Shown: positions 25,301 through 31,321 of the stretch, in pieces
Position numbering within the stretch: the first letter of the stretch is position 1
Layout of the letters: every line of letters starts with the position of its first letter
Origin: Aporrectodea caliginosa
Lineage: Eukaryota > Annelida > Clitellata > Crassiclitellata > Lumbricidae
DNA: 64,000 bases
Direction of reading: 5' to 3'
Assembly (NCBI GenBank): GCA_020284085.1
Contig: JACEVL010000290.1
Span: 40,001 to 104,000 of the forward strand
Notes under the pieces: model-generated
What the model was told of the DNA's origin: nothing
Databases searched by the model: none
Seen by the model: only the letters and a program-made list of their open reading frames with translations
Program-made: the position numbers and the translations under genes

Positions 25301-27243
25301 CAAAGAAGAAGAGCAGTCCCATAACACTTTGACCGTGGGACCATTTATTACCAGCACACAGCAGCTCAATAAAAATGGTTCAACCGACAAAAGATTTATG
25401 ATTTACTGTAAATGATAAATATACCTTGCGTTTGGTTTGTTGGCAATGGTCTTGGTGTTTGTATCTCCTATTTCACCGTGAGATCCAGCTTTGGCTGACA
25501 AATTCCCAGTTAAATCTTCAACAAATTAACAGAAATGCAATTAGAATATGGGAAGAAATTTAATGACAAGTTACAGAGACAACAAAGAGGACTGACTACA
25601 AAGGGATAGATGGCGGCCATAGATACGAAAGACGAATGAATGGTATTATAATCAATGTACCCTCTAATTTCTTGGAGTCTGTGAGAGCATACACTTTCTT
25701 TTGTGCAACCTTTTTTGTACAAGGAGAGTAAAATTCTGTGCGCATTGCGATGTTGGCGGATAGTCAACGTTACCGTGTCTTCAACTCAGTATGATACGTT
25801 GCCTAAAATTTTAGCATTTGTTTAAAATACAACGGAATATGAGTTAAGGCATTTAACAAGTTTTATGTATAAAATTATATTTATTAGTAAAATATGAGTG
25901 TTTCAGAGATATATTGTAATGTGGCCCAACCTTTACAAATTTTTTCGTGTGTGCACTGTATGTTTTCTTGTGTGCGCTCATCTCACGACCTGTGTGCGAG
26001 CGCACACGCGCACAGCTTAGAGGCAACATTGATTATAATTAGTAATTAGCAACTTTATAGTGCCAGTACCTAATGCACAAGTTCAGGTGCAGTGTATTAG
26101 CCGATGTGCCCCTAACATAGTTCCAAATAGTTAGAAACATTGGACAGTATACTTACTTCTTGCTCTTTCTGTCTGAGAAGTCAATCCATCTCTGCTTTTC
26201 TAAAGACAAGCAAGCAAAAACTATGAACTTTTCATTAAACAAATGCAAAGCATATGAGGTTCTTGTGTTATAAAATTGTATAATTTTTACCACATTCATA
26301 TCATTACTACTACTACTGGTACTATTTCCACCACTACTTCTACTACTACTACAACTACTACTACCAACACCACTGCCAATACTACTAAGTACTACTAATA
26401 CCACCACCAGTCTACCACTACTACTACAACCACCACCACTACCAATACGACTACTACTGGTACTAATACCACCAATAGTCCACCACTACTACAGTAACTA
26501 TTGCTACTACCATTACAACTACTAGATCATGGCTTTGGCCACTATTTCACTCGTAGCAACTAGTGACTGATAATTTATACATTGTGATAACGAAACTATA
26601 ACAGTCAGATTGGATAAGGTTGGATCAGCATACAGTATTACATTAGATTTCATAGCCCTTGCAATGTGGGTTGTTCCCAGATTGTTCAGTCACTTGTACA
26701 GGCAGCTTGACAGAATGTCATATAGCTTTAAGTCCTTTCCCAAACTGTTCAATGTCTGTGGTCATTGATGCTCAGTGGCAGGCTATAATCAACAGATTGT
26801 CCAATTGCAAAACTATGAACAACATTACATCACTTGGTTTTTTTTTCCAGGAATGCCTAGGTCACCATGAGTTGCTGAACACAAGTGATGTCATTCCTAC
26901 AAAGAGATGTTCAGCTGCTTCTGACAAAGCAATGCTCACACCATCAACTACATTCTACTGAAGGGAGGTTCAAGAAACTGTTACCTCATAGCTGAATACA
27001 AACTCTCCATCTTATCTGTATTCGGCTTCAATTATGTTGGGTTTCAAGGATTTTGATATAGTTTTTCATAAATAAATCATGTGTTACCTTTGGACTTGGT
27101 TTTGTGCGACTACTCAAGCCACTGGAACTATTTGGTCGGCCTGGTGTTCTTGTCATGTGCTGACGTGCACTGGATGACACAATTCCCACTTGAGATCCCG
27201 TCAAGCACAAGAGATCATCGGCACTGTCAAACCTCCTAGCCAT
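4252..27243 (-). CDS. CEP131: CEP131 (AZI1) centrosomal/centriolar-satellite protein, 19 coding exons
   Basis: CEP131 is a centriolar-satellite and cilium-base protein needed for cilium assembly in animals (Dilatory in flies; partners in vertebrates include PCM1, CEP290 and the BBSome). Coding segments on the minus strand: 27243-27088, 26199-26157, 25515-25425, 22481-22391, 19837-19157, 18256-18005, 17209-17002, 16389-16199, 15775-15596, 14771-14646, 12857-12751, 11944-11848, 11059-10842, 10170-9945, 8335-8112, 7262-7178, 6458-6372, 5512-5295, 4387-4252. Every junction keeps phase and the sum is 3,417 nt (1,138 residues plus stop), close to the roughly 1,080 of human CEP131. Residues 1-130 are low complexity, an IQ motif (AIKIQRCFRRWRAKR) lies near 287-302, and from about 570 to the end it is charged coiled coil. 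Family hallmarks seen include QQRDLTVRYAKETE, LRREKWVKDETKKIK, GFEPELQRLI and VIRQEF. The N-terminus may extend into an exon at 31289-31321. The call is by recognition of family sequence, not by a database search. Confidence 0.93.
4546..4775 (-). repeat. Degenerate duplicates of the CEP131 exon 19 acceptor region
   Basis: The region around the exon 19 acceptor (4357-4440) is repeated at about 4546-4640 and 4682-4775, with flanking GATATTAG and CAGAAACCTTATCC also repeated. Both copies keep a tttttag acceptor. Copy 1 (from 4583) meets a stop quickly. Copy 2 (4724-4655) keeps a short open frame, VNEAIAKRDRIRFLT and a few more residues, to TAA. Confidence 0.75.
5150..5245 (+). repeat. SINE 3' tail (family of 34220)
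   Basis: GAAGCGCCTCTGAGTAGAAA followed by TCTTGAAGGAGTGCTAT matches the 3' part of the SINE at 34220-34425. The tRNA-like head is absent. Confidence 0.6.
5295..5512 (-). CDS. CEP131: CEP131 exon 18
   Basis: A 72-residue exon with RNEERDHISDVIRQEFAERI and, at the end, EMEEVHRR. Human has SNLAQVIRQEFEDRL and LELEEVHRR. The donor is gtccgc, a poor match, but the phase requires it. Confidence 0.93.
5513..6371. other. CEP131 intron, nothing recognised
   Basis: AT-rich intronic sequence between exons 18 and 17. I see no repeat family or reading frame that I can name. Confidence 0.5.
6372..6458 (-). CDS. CEP131: CEP131 exon 17
   Basis: A 29-residue exon, AKLHEVEGENERLKVTLTQK and on to ELKS, matching human GQLGEAEGENLRLQGLVRQK. 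The acceptor is tttcag and the donor is gtaaaa. Confidence 0.93.
6865..7150 (-). repeat. SINE family B (tRNA-related head), near full copy
   Basis: On the minus strand this starts GTTAGCATGCTGGACTGTCA with B-box-like GTTCAAATCC and ends GGGACTGCTCTTCT. Related copies are at 8414-8525 and 16500-16770 (minus), and at 45600-45720, 51525-51660, 56490-56590 and 57030-57110 (plus, partial). Confidence 0.7.
7178..7262 (-). CDS. CEP131: CEP131 exon 16
   Basis: Encodes RIREKYERELVELERSERQI and then AEKYNLTK, matching human RLRDKYEAELSELEQSERKL. The acceptor is cccacag and the donor is gttggt. Confidence 0.94.
7635..7697. mobile_element. Tiny hairpin MITE, copy 1
   Basis: Ends CACTTTAACGA and TCGTTAAAGTG are perfect inverted repeats around about 40 bp, flanked by TAA on both sides. 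Related copies are at 22696-22746 and, decayed, at 1712-1774. Confidence 0.65.
7847..8076 (+). mobile_element. tRNA-derived SINE, family A, with target-site duplication
   Basis: Head GCGGTGGTGTATCGGTATG (A-box-like) and GGTTCGAATC (B box), body, and a (CAT)n(CAG)n tail. It is bounded by the direct repeat AGCACATGT (7838-7846 and 8077-8085). It lies in the intron between CEP131 exons 16 and 15. Other copies are at 27690-27985 (minus) and 34220-34425 (plus). Confidence 0.85.
8112..8335 (-). CDS. CEP131: CEP131 exon 15
   Basis: A 74-residue coiled-coil exon: AEIRQLKEQLTIERDAWEE, then MREQVKKDRDREIEMAIRSL, matching human LREEIRKGRDKEIELVIHRL. The acceptor is gtttag and the donor is gtaaga. Confidence 0.95.
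8414..8525 (-). repeat. SINE family B, partial copy
   Basis: Carries the 3' half of the family described at 6865-7150: CAGTCCCTTAAGCTAG, GCGACTTCATTTTCTTAGCC and the GTGGTCAGTCCTCTCCC block. Confidence 0.65.
8925..9345 (+). mobile_element. LINE reverse-transcriptase C-terminal fragment
   Basis: Reads AKNFGLEINWGQN and then, in a second frame, EVMNAFTYSGSQTLPTGS and EQEIKHQIALARS. This is the pattern of the region after the RT domain in non-LTR elements (GLxVNW, FxYLGS, EIxxRIALA). Several stops and frame changes; dead. Confidence 0.65.
9700..9880 (-). repeat. LINE 3' tail with (ATT)n, copy 1 of a three-copy family
   Basis: Minus-strand sequence VADYPHLRFTFWCD and an (AAT)n end match 18730-19110 (plus) and 44330-44580 (minus). 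The family is a non-LTR element 3' end. Confidence 0.6.
9945..10170 (-). CDS. CEP131: CEP131 exon 14
   Basis: A 75-residue Gln/Glu/Arg-rich coiled-coil exon with ILQQQRQRLYSEVREEKERI, near-identical to human ALQQQRQRLYSEVAEERERL. The acceptor is gacag and the donor is gtaagt. Confidence 0.95.
10171..10841. other. CEP131 intron with a LINE 3'-end remnant
   Basis: At about 10498-10585, (AAGT)n followed by a block ending CCGCACTTTGGTGTAC is the reverse complement of the 3' end seen at about 41480-41545 (AAAGTGCGGTTATG, then (TTAC)n). The rest is unidentified. Confidence 0.45.
10842..11059 (-). CDS. CEP131: CEP131 exon 13
   Basis: A 72-residue coiled-coil exon: EMTVKGFEPELQRLIGQHK, then AMHQAELLVADERAAQRY, matching human VTVRGLEPEIQKLIARHK and LHEAELLQSDERASQR. 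The acceptor is gaacag, the donor is gtgagt, phase 2 at the end. Confidence 0.95.
11848..11944 (-). CDS. CEP131: CEP131 exon 12 (uses a GC donor)
   Basis: Encodes HGIEVKKLTDLHSATDKL and then RREKWVKDETKKIK, matching human HELEIKKLKELMSATEKARREKW. The coding frame must stop at AAG (11848) to join exon 13 (EMTVKG), and the next intron bases are gcatga. The intron therefore starts with GC rather than GT. Confidence 0.93.
12010..12300 (-). mobile_element. LINE ORF2 C-terminal tail and 3' UTR
   Basis: Minus strand reads [19 protein letters not shown], then VFHSELKTYLFQ, the well-known C-terminal tail of CR1/L2-like non-LTR ORF2 (GPxxWNxLPxxLR, FKxxLKTxLF). It ends in an (ATTGT)-rich 3' end near 12015. 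The same tail is the source of the tandem array at 60101-60320. Confidence 0.75.
12400..12615 (+). repeat. Non-LTR 3' end with (GATT)n tail
   Basis: Matches 33560-33790 closely: TTCTATA, GATCATAAAA, GTGGAAAAAGG, ATTTTATCCTTTAGGGCTGT, then TCAATAAACGGC and a GATT-repeat tail. Two copies with the same orientation and the same tail show one retroposed family. Confidence 0.75.
12751..12857 (-). CDS. CEP131: CEP131 exon 11
   Basis: Encodes LLEDKKQWAEKYDSLQKQL and continues to IKSMEE plus a split Arg/Ser codon. It matches human LIEDKKVLSEKCEAVVAEL. The acceptor is tttacag and the donor is gttgtt. Confidence 0.93.
12930..13165. repeat. tRNA-like SINE fragment with a 93-bp tandem duplication
   Basis: GGTTCGATACCC (B-box-like) occurs twice because the unit 12977-13069 is repeated at 13070-13162 with a single difference that I can see. 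Confidence 0.8.
13507..14021. mobile_element. TIR element, 515 bp, with a 10-bp target-site duplication
   Basis: Ends AGTGGTGTTTT and AAAACAACACT form inverted repeats with one mismatch. ATATAGAACT lies directly on both sides (13497-13506, 14022-14031). The interior is full of TTTAGTTTT-type repeats and has no reading frame that I recognise. Confidence 0.8.
14290..14520 (-). repeat. tRNA-derived SINE, family C
   Basis: Minus strand reads GGTTGATTGGTTAGAGTGCT (A-box region) and GGGTTTGAGCC (B box). Relatives are at 540-840, 39540-39690 (minus) and 59095-59225, 44130-44290 (plus). The tRNA-like head is too decayed and fused to a body to be a true tRNA gene. Confidence 0.65.
14646..14771 (-). 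CDS. CEP131: CEP131 exon 10
   Basis: A 42-residue coiled-coil exon starting NQQRDLTVRYAKETESEM, nearly the human AQQRDLTARRVKETEKAL, and ending RRNVLIDQ (human HLAFIDQ). The acceptor is taatag and the donor is gttaga. Confidence 0.95.
14772..15595. other. CEP131 intron, nothing recognised apart from a short SINE-like end
   Basis: A stretch near 15065-15175 (GAGCGCCTCTGAA, then ATACAATGCAATACAATACC) resembles SINE or LINE 3' ends elsewhere in the window. Otherwise unremarkable AT-rich sequence. Confidence 0.4.
15596..15775 (-). CDS. CEP131: CEP131 exon 9, start of the long coiled coil
   Basis: A 60-residue exon (ELQKVNETLDKP to QTLEKAL). It includes TASEVTQKMLKLKLELEDRK, which aligns with human VSTSVMRLKLEVEEKK. 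Heptad-like spacing of Leu, Lys and Glu starts here. The acceptor is tttgcag and the donor is gtaagt. Confidence 0.93.
16199..16389 (-). CDS. CEP131: CEP131 exon 8
   Basis: Encodes DELEKNEYQSDLVENG through LLTEEKLSNIMNYLEKMEA, matching human LLSEAKLQSIMSFLDEMEKS. The acceptor is gttatag and the donor is gtcagt. Confidence 0.92.
16500..16770 (-). repeat. SINE family B, near full copy
   Basis: Same blocks as 6865-7150, from GAGCAGTCTCTTAAACTAG to GACAGTCCAGCATGCTAACC, with an internal B-box-like GGTTCAAATCC on the minus strand. Confidence 0.7.
17002..17209 (-). CDS. CEP131: CEP131 exon 7
   Basis: A 208-nt exon encoding a Gly/Asp-rich linker and then TIDDILETLKKLEADEE, an acidic helix in the same place as human LEELLHTLQLLEKEPD. 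It ends LDW plus one base, completed by exon 8. The acceptor is gtgtgcag and the donor is gtgagt. Confidence 0.9.
17210..18004. other. CEP131 intron, nothing recognised
   Basis: Mostly AT-rich. A polypurine/polypyrimidine stretch, (CTTCTT)-like, follows exon 6 at 17905-17990. No element that I can name. Confidence 0.45.
18005..18256 (-). CDS. CEP131: CEP131 exon 6
   Basis: An 84-residue exon starting DLQKRREEKRQFQQK, which continues the basic helix after the IQ motif (human AAIQELQQKR). It ends in a Ser/Gln-rich linker, with acceptor ttttcag and donor gttaga. Both ends are phase 0. Confidence 0.9.
18730..19110 (+). mobile_element. LINE 3' end, copy 2 of the (ATT)n-tailed family
   Basis: Plus-strand frames read TYKSLSTSTPPYLQSL and, later, FISFRKWLKTHYFS, the usual non-LTR ORF2 C-terminal pattern. 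Ends in an AATAAT tail near 19110. Frames are broken. Confidence 0.65.
19157..19837 (-). CDS. CEP131: CEP131 exon 5 with IQ motif
   Basis: The largest exon (681 nt, 227 residues, phase 0 on both sides). It carries a long Ser/Thr/Asn-rich, probably disordered stretch and then an IQ calmodulin-binding-type motif, AIKIQRCFRRWRAKR, followed by a basic helix. Human CEP131 has the same order (ATVTIQRWYRHQVQRR). The acceptor ttgcag is followed by a second CAG (NAGNAG type), so one Gln may be optional. The donor is gtaaag. Confidence 0.92.
20162..21296. mobile_element. hAT-type element, 1,135 bp, with 8-bp target-site duplication
   Basis: Right end CCAGTTGCCCATCCCTG, left end AAGGCATGGGCAACT (decayed CAGGGATGGGCAACT). 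CACTAATT flanks both sides (20154-20161, 21297-21304). GGCC-rich subterminal blocks are present at both ends. The interior has broken reading frames only. Inserted in a CEP131 intron. Confidence 0.85.
22391..22481 (-). CDS. CEP131: CEP131 exon 4
   Basis: A 91-nt exon encoding NDYLDFFDSPHQPK followed by IIQPKRTPKSNTKTAM. The NDYLDFFDS block corresponds to the conserved TDFLMLFEGS block of vertebrate CEP131. The acceptor is gtttttag and the donor is gtttgt, not ideal but with canonical GT. Confidence 0.85.
22696..22746. mobile_element. Tiny hairpin MITE, copy 2
   Basis: CACTTTAACAATGAGCATGT at the left and ATCGTTAAAGTG at the right, a shortened relative of 7635-7697. Flanks contain TAA on both sides, the right one displaced by one base. 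Confidence 0.6.
22770..23250 (-). mobile_element. LINE ORF2 C-terminal tail plus associated repeat
   Basis: Minus strand reads RRAFSVVGPSIWNDLPLKLR (non-LTR C-terminal tail). The adjoining 23140-23250 block (CCAACCAACGGATTCCC, GCTGACAGATGGCATGGA) recurs at 37905-38015. Short CATT repeats and the TATATAGCGCC end type lie at 22755-22880. Confidence 0.7.
23627..25296. mobile_element. hAT-type element, 1,670 bp, with perfect 8-bp target-site duplication
   Basis: Inverted ends CAGGGGCGTCCATCC and GGATGGACGCCCCTG are perfect over 15 bp. CATACAAA flanks both sides (23619-23626, 25297-25304). No intact transposase; probably non-autonomous. It ends about 120 bp from CEP131 exon 3. Confidence 0.9.
25425..25515 (-). 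CDS. CEP131: CEP131 exon 3
   Basis: A 91-nt exon encoding LTGNLSAKAGSHGEIGD and then TNTKTIANKPNA, with a split Arg codon joined to exon 4. The acceptor follows ttgttgaag (weak pyrimidine tract) and the donor is gtatat. Phase fits on both sides. Confidence 0.75.
25516..26156. other. CEP131 intron, nothing recognised
   Basis: AT-rich, with a GTGTGCG-type purine/pyrimidine alternation near 25945-26015. No repeat family or gene seen. Confidence 0.45.
26157..26199 (-). CDS. CEP131: CEP131 exon 2
   Basis: A 43-nt exon between acceptor ctttag and a strong donor gtaagt. Using the first AG gives KSRDGLTSQTERAR and a phase that joins exactly to exon 3. A second AG five bases further in gives QRWIDFSDRKSK, but its phase does not fit exon 3. 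I chose the first on phase consistency only. Confidence 0.7.
26296..26515. repeat. Imperfect (ACT/ACC)n trinucleotide tract
   Basis: About 200 bp of CTA, CCA and CAA triplets. It immediately follows the region upstream of CEP131 exon 2 and has no coding role that I can see. Confidence 0.9.
27088..27243 (-). CDS. CEP131: CEP131 coding exon 1 (start MARRFDSADD)
   Basis: This exon encodes 52 residues ending in SPK, with donor gtaaca at 27087. The segment rich in Ser, Arg and Pro (DLLCLTGSQV, RTPGRPNSSS) resembles the start of vertebrate CEP131 (DLSLTGL, RRPGS). Two acceptors lie just upstream, ctgcag ending at 27245 and cttttag ending at 27253. The second would put the exon in frame with a possible upstream ATG exon at 31289-31321, so this ATG may be internal. 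Confidence 0.8.
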
Positions 27244-27394
27244 TCTGCAGACCTAAAAGATGCATTAATAATTCTTCACAATTTGCAACTAATATCCCAC
27301 ATCAACTTGCGCACAATGCTTGTTGTATCTGCTGACAATCTTCCACTAAATTCAACTGTTTAAAATGATGTAACAATAAACAATGGGCAAGCAT

Positions 27395-27560
27395 TTAGTA
27401 TCGGGGTGGGGTGTCGTGAGAGTTTTCTCCTGTGAATTTTAGGCGTCGTGAGAGTCGGTTAGGGTAAGGTTACGCATCGTGAGGGTCAGTTAGGGTCAGG
27501 GTTAGTGTCGTCTTTAGAAAACATTGTATCTTCCGTGCAGCATGCCAAAAGATACCGTCC
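27395..27560. repeat. Telomere-like GTTAGGG / GGCGTCGTGAG interspersed repeat, copy 1
   Basis: TTAGGGTAAGGTTACGCATCGTGAG, broken up as repeating GTTAGGGT and CGTCGTGAG words, then GTGTCGTC and GCAGCATGCC. Related to 28285-28400 and 33845-33895. Confidence 0.7.
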
Positions 27561-27689
27561 GACTCCCGTAAACTTACGCACCCCTATACTAAATGTTTGC
27601 CAAACAATGTTTATGTTAGAAACCCCATTCAAGTTGCATCTCTTAAATCTGACTGCCATTCACTGCACTTTCGGAAGACTCTTTACACT

Positions 27690-27985
27690 TTGCAAATTCA
27701 TTCATTCATTCATTTATTCATTTCAGATATTTATATAGCGCCCCTTCAAGATTTCTACATCCCGACTACAGCGCGGACACTGAATCGGAGTTTCACGCCG
27801 AAGCGCATGAGCAATTGCGAGTGAAGGACTTGCCCAGGGTCCCTACGGCGCGGCGGCTTGAGGTAGATTCGAACCCGCAAACCTCCGGCTGCAAGGCACG
27901 AAACATACCCCCTTGAGGTGGATTCGAACCCGCAACCCTCCGGCTGCAAGGCACCGAACATACCCCTACACCACCGCGCCCCACA
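27690..27985 (-). mobile_element. tRNA-derived SINE, family A, minus strand, with an internal head duplication
   Basis: The head (GGTTCGAATCCACC on the minus strand) appears twice, at about 27859-27907 and 27911-27965, so the B-box region is duplicated. Tail (CATT)n near 27700-27720. The 5' end is at GGGGCGCGGTGGTGTAGG, about 27983. Confidence 0.85.
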
Positions 27986-28284
27986 AATGTCTGATTATAT
28001 TACACCACATAACAAGAAATCAATTTTATAAACTTCACAACAGCAGGTTACACATAAATGCCAATTCAATCATCACTCTAATACATTCTGGTACTTTGCT
28101 CTCAAAGGGTAATACACTCCAATCACGATCAAGTTAATGGCATGCAGTCAACTATGCATTCCTTGTTATTTAGTAAGATATGTCGTCCCTGGTTAAACGA
28201 TCCGCTGAAAAAGCTTGGAACGCTACGGGCAAGCTTGTAGAATCGGGGGTTGAAGGATATAGTGCGTAAGTTCACTGGCGTAGT

Positions 28285-28400
28285 CAGTGTTGGTTAGGGT
28301 CAGGTTAGGCGTCGTGAGGGTCGTTTAGGGTTAGGGTTAGTGTCGTCATTAGAAAACCTGGTACCGTCCGGCGTTCGCGCAGCATGCCCAAAGATACAAA
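28285..28400. repeat. Telomere-like interspersed repeat, copy 2
   Basis: GTTAGGGTCAGGTTAGGCGT, CGTGAGGGTC, TTTAGGGTTAGGGTTAG, then GTGTCGTC and GCAGCATGCCCAAAGATAC, the same order as copy 1. Confidence 0.75.
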
Positions 28401-30600
28401 GATACTGTATAATCCTTCAGCCCACGATGCTATAAGAGCGCTTCGCATTAAACAATTAATTACAGTCTCGGTTATGGCTGGACTTCTAGGCATCCATGGA
28501 CGCCATCGGTCGACATATACCACTGTAACTATTCATCACAACTAAACCTCTGCATATTGCTGCTACTGACAGATCATTTCCAATTTAATCTTTAGAAATC
28601 GACAGTTATAAACTTAACAGTTAATTGGAGAATCAACGTTTCCTCGAAATTTCTCAGGAATTTATTTTACATCGCTCCAACAACTCAGGATCGTACTTGT
28701 TTGTTTTTCCTGTTGCGGCTCAGGGTGCGTTTTCTCACTCATTTCGTCCTATTCATTCGTATTCTACTTTCCGCCTTACTACCGCGATTTCACGTAAAGT
28801 AAGCCTTTAATGCGTATCATGGAAAATTGTCTCAAAACTATTGAATAAAACAGTGCATGTTAAAGAAAAGTCTGCGTGGCACTGCAACTTTCTTCCAAAA
28901 CTTCGTTGTTTGCACATGAAATAAAAACTTTATAAATTGTAGGCCTAATGTATAAGTCAACTAAATTAAACGCATCCTCATGTAGTTGATCATAACGACC
29001 TCTTATATAATATTATAACGGTTGATCATACGCCGAGTCCTTCCATTAATATAGTCCTTGCTTCCATTCGTTGTGTCAAACGTGGACAGCATAATTATAT
29101 ACTGCTCTTCTCGTCTTCTCTTCTGTTCTATGTACTGCTTTGTAATTTGTGCTGCGCTTCTCTCTTCCTCTCCCTTCTCTTGCCTTCCCTTCCCTTAATT
29201 CGCTTCCATCGCTTCTCTTCCTTCCCTTAATTATAAGGATGCCACTGTGCACTGAAAATAATAACACCTAAACTGGATCCGCGGATTACCCTTTATTTCG
29301 AACGCTATTGATTGGTGAAACTCTACCATACTTAGGCCATCGGTGCATTCTCAGTGGCCTTCTTCCTCAGGGCGTTCTCATTGGTCTTCTCACAGAGAGG
29401 AGGATTCTTTAAAAAAACAGGTTCTTTAGCTTCGCAAACTTTTCTCCTCATTTTCTCAGCTATTTCTCCACCCCAGAACTCCAAAACACATTTCCCATGT
29501 AGTTTCGAGTCCTGGATCCGACCCTGTAAGTTTCGTCGCAAAGGTCGAAACTTTTGAAAATATAGATGTATGGCCGATTTTGGAAGTCGTTTTCAGCAAG
29601 ACATTTCAACGTGTTTGACAGTCGAGGTTATAGACAAGGACATAGGCAAACAGTCGGTCAATGTATTGAGCTTACGTTGAACGTCTGACGGTAAAGTTGA
29701 GGATTACCTGATTTCTGACGATGGTAGATGTTTTCCTTATACCGTAAGTCCATATCGAGTATTATTTTCGATTAAATTTGTCAAAATCGTGAAAATCACG
29801 TGCTGTCTAAGATTCACTTTGAACACATTTTGTCGGTTTACGGTGTTTTTCATTCTCACCATCGCCATCTAGCGAATATAATTAGATCATTCGAAGCTGT
29901 TTTAATGGACTTTTAAGAAACTGCTCTGCCACTTGGCGAATGTAAAGAGGTATTTTTCACAGCCGTTTATATAATAAATTATTAAAACACTAGTATTAAA
30001 TGACAAGAATCAGTCGGGAATGCTAAGAAATAAGGTACAAATGTATTTTGGCAGTCCTAACAAATTTCAAAAACCGTGGTAATTTTCATCAATTAGGCCT
30101 ATCTGTTAGATTTGTATAACGCTGTGATTTGTCCAGCCAGTTGAGGGTCAGAGGTGTGTACATGGACGTAGGACTAGTGTGTACGAAACATAATTATGTA
30201 GACGTAGCCTACACTTCGAACTACGTGACTTGAATGATAATGAGGAAATAGGCGGGAAAAGTCTTCAGGTCGTAAACAACCTAAGGGGCTGTTTCACGCT
30301 TGCTCTGATAGTGCTCGGAGTGTGAATGCAAGTAAGCATGCTTACGTACATTCATGCAAGTATGTATGTTTGTATGTATGTATGTATGTATGTAGGCCTA
30401 TGTGTGGGCCACTTTCGTACCGCTCGGTACCGTGGCATACACTTGTAGTTATAGAACGTTTTACATTTTTTGTAGAAATCCATCAAAATTAGGCTATAGG
30501 TCTTGTACAGCCACAGTTTCACATTCTTAATAGCCTTAATAGGCTAGTCTGACACATCTAGACCACGTAAACGACTAGAATATAATATTTCTTGTTTCTA
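28400..30600. other. Probable CEP131 5' intron, largely unidentified
   Basis: No gene recognised. A pyrimidine-rich block at 29100-29240, a (TATG)n microsatellite at 30359-30395, and a stretch ending CTGGATCCGACCCTG (29512-29526) that may be the end of an unidentified element. Confidence 0.4.
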
Positions 30601-30624
30601 ACAGAAAATAACTATATTCTCTGT

Positions 30625-30869
30625 CAGTGCTTTTTTTCTGGAAAAAAAGGTTCCGGAACTCAACAAATTCAGAACAATTATAGTGGCATATTTTATGGTA
30701 ATATTTCTATTTCATATAATATCGATATCAATAAACACTAAAAGCACTTAGATTAAATAAAAAAATCTAAATAATTTACAAAAAAATTAATGAAAAATTT
30801 AAATTAGTTAACAGCTGAAAAAAGGTCCCGGAACGGCGTTCCGGACCGTTCCGGCTGAAAAAAGCACTG
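30625..30869. mobile_element. hAT-like MITE, 245 bp, with perfect 8-bp target-site duplication
   Basis: Ends CAGTGCTTTTTTTC and GAAAAAAGCACTG, subterminal GGTTCCGGAAC, flanked by TTCTCTGT at 30617-30624 and 30870-30877. Confidence 0.9.
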
Positions 30870-31288
30870 TTCTCTGTTCATTTGAATAATCTGTTTTTGA
30901 TTATTCTATGGTACTTATTTTGCTGTGTTTTTTTTGTAAAATTGAAGACGGGCCTAATCTTAATAATAAATTGTATACCAAGCTGTAGGCCTAGCCTAAA
31001 GACAATGTTCGATATATGTAGGCCTATATGTAAAAAATGTCCCTTCATAAAAATGATCCGACTAGAAAGCATTATGAACCAGCTACCTAGCCATCCCACT
31101 GATCCATCGTAATCTCCAATTTACCGGATTATGCATTATTCAGCGAAGTTTGAAGCAAGCGGAAAAAAATAGACAGAAAAGCTGAAAAATTAGGCAGAAA
31201 TAGTTAGTAGTCTGAAGTATTCTACATAAACTGCAGAGATCGATTATAATAGTGCTAAAATTTCTCGTAGGTAGAATAAAATACGTAC

Positions 31289-31321
31289 CTGAGTTAACGA
31301 AGGCGCCATATAAATGTCCAT
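31289..31321 (-). other. CEP131: Candidate first exon of CEP131 (5' leader or start of CDS)
   Basis: A near-consensus donor (CAG followed by gtacgt) occurs at 31288 on the minus strand. The 33 nt before it read MDIYMAPSLTQ from an ATG at 31321. Joined to the acceptor at 27253 this reads on as VCR and then MARRF, in frame, adding 14 residues. Joined to the other acceptor at 27245, it becomes a 13-codon upstream ORF that overlaps the main ATG. Transcript data would decide. Confidence 0.4.
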
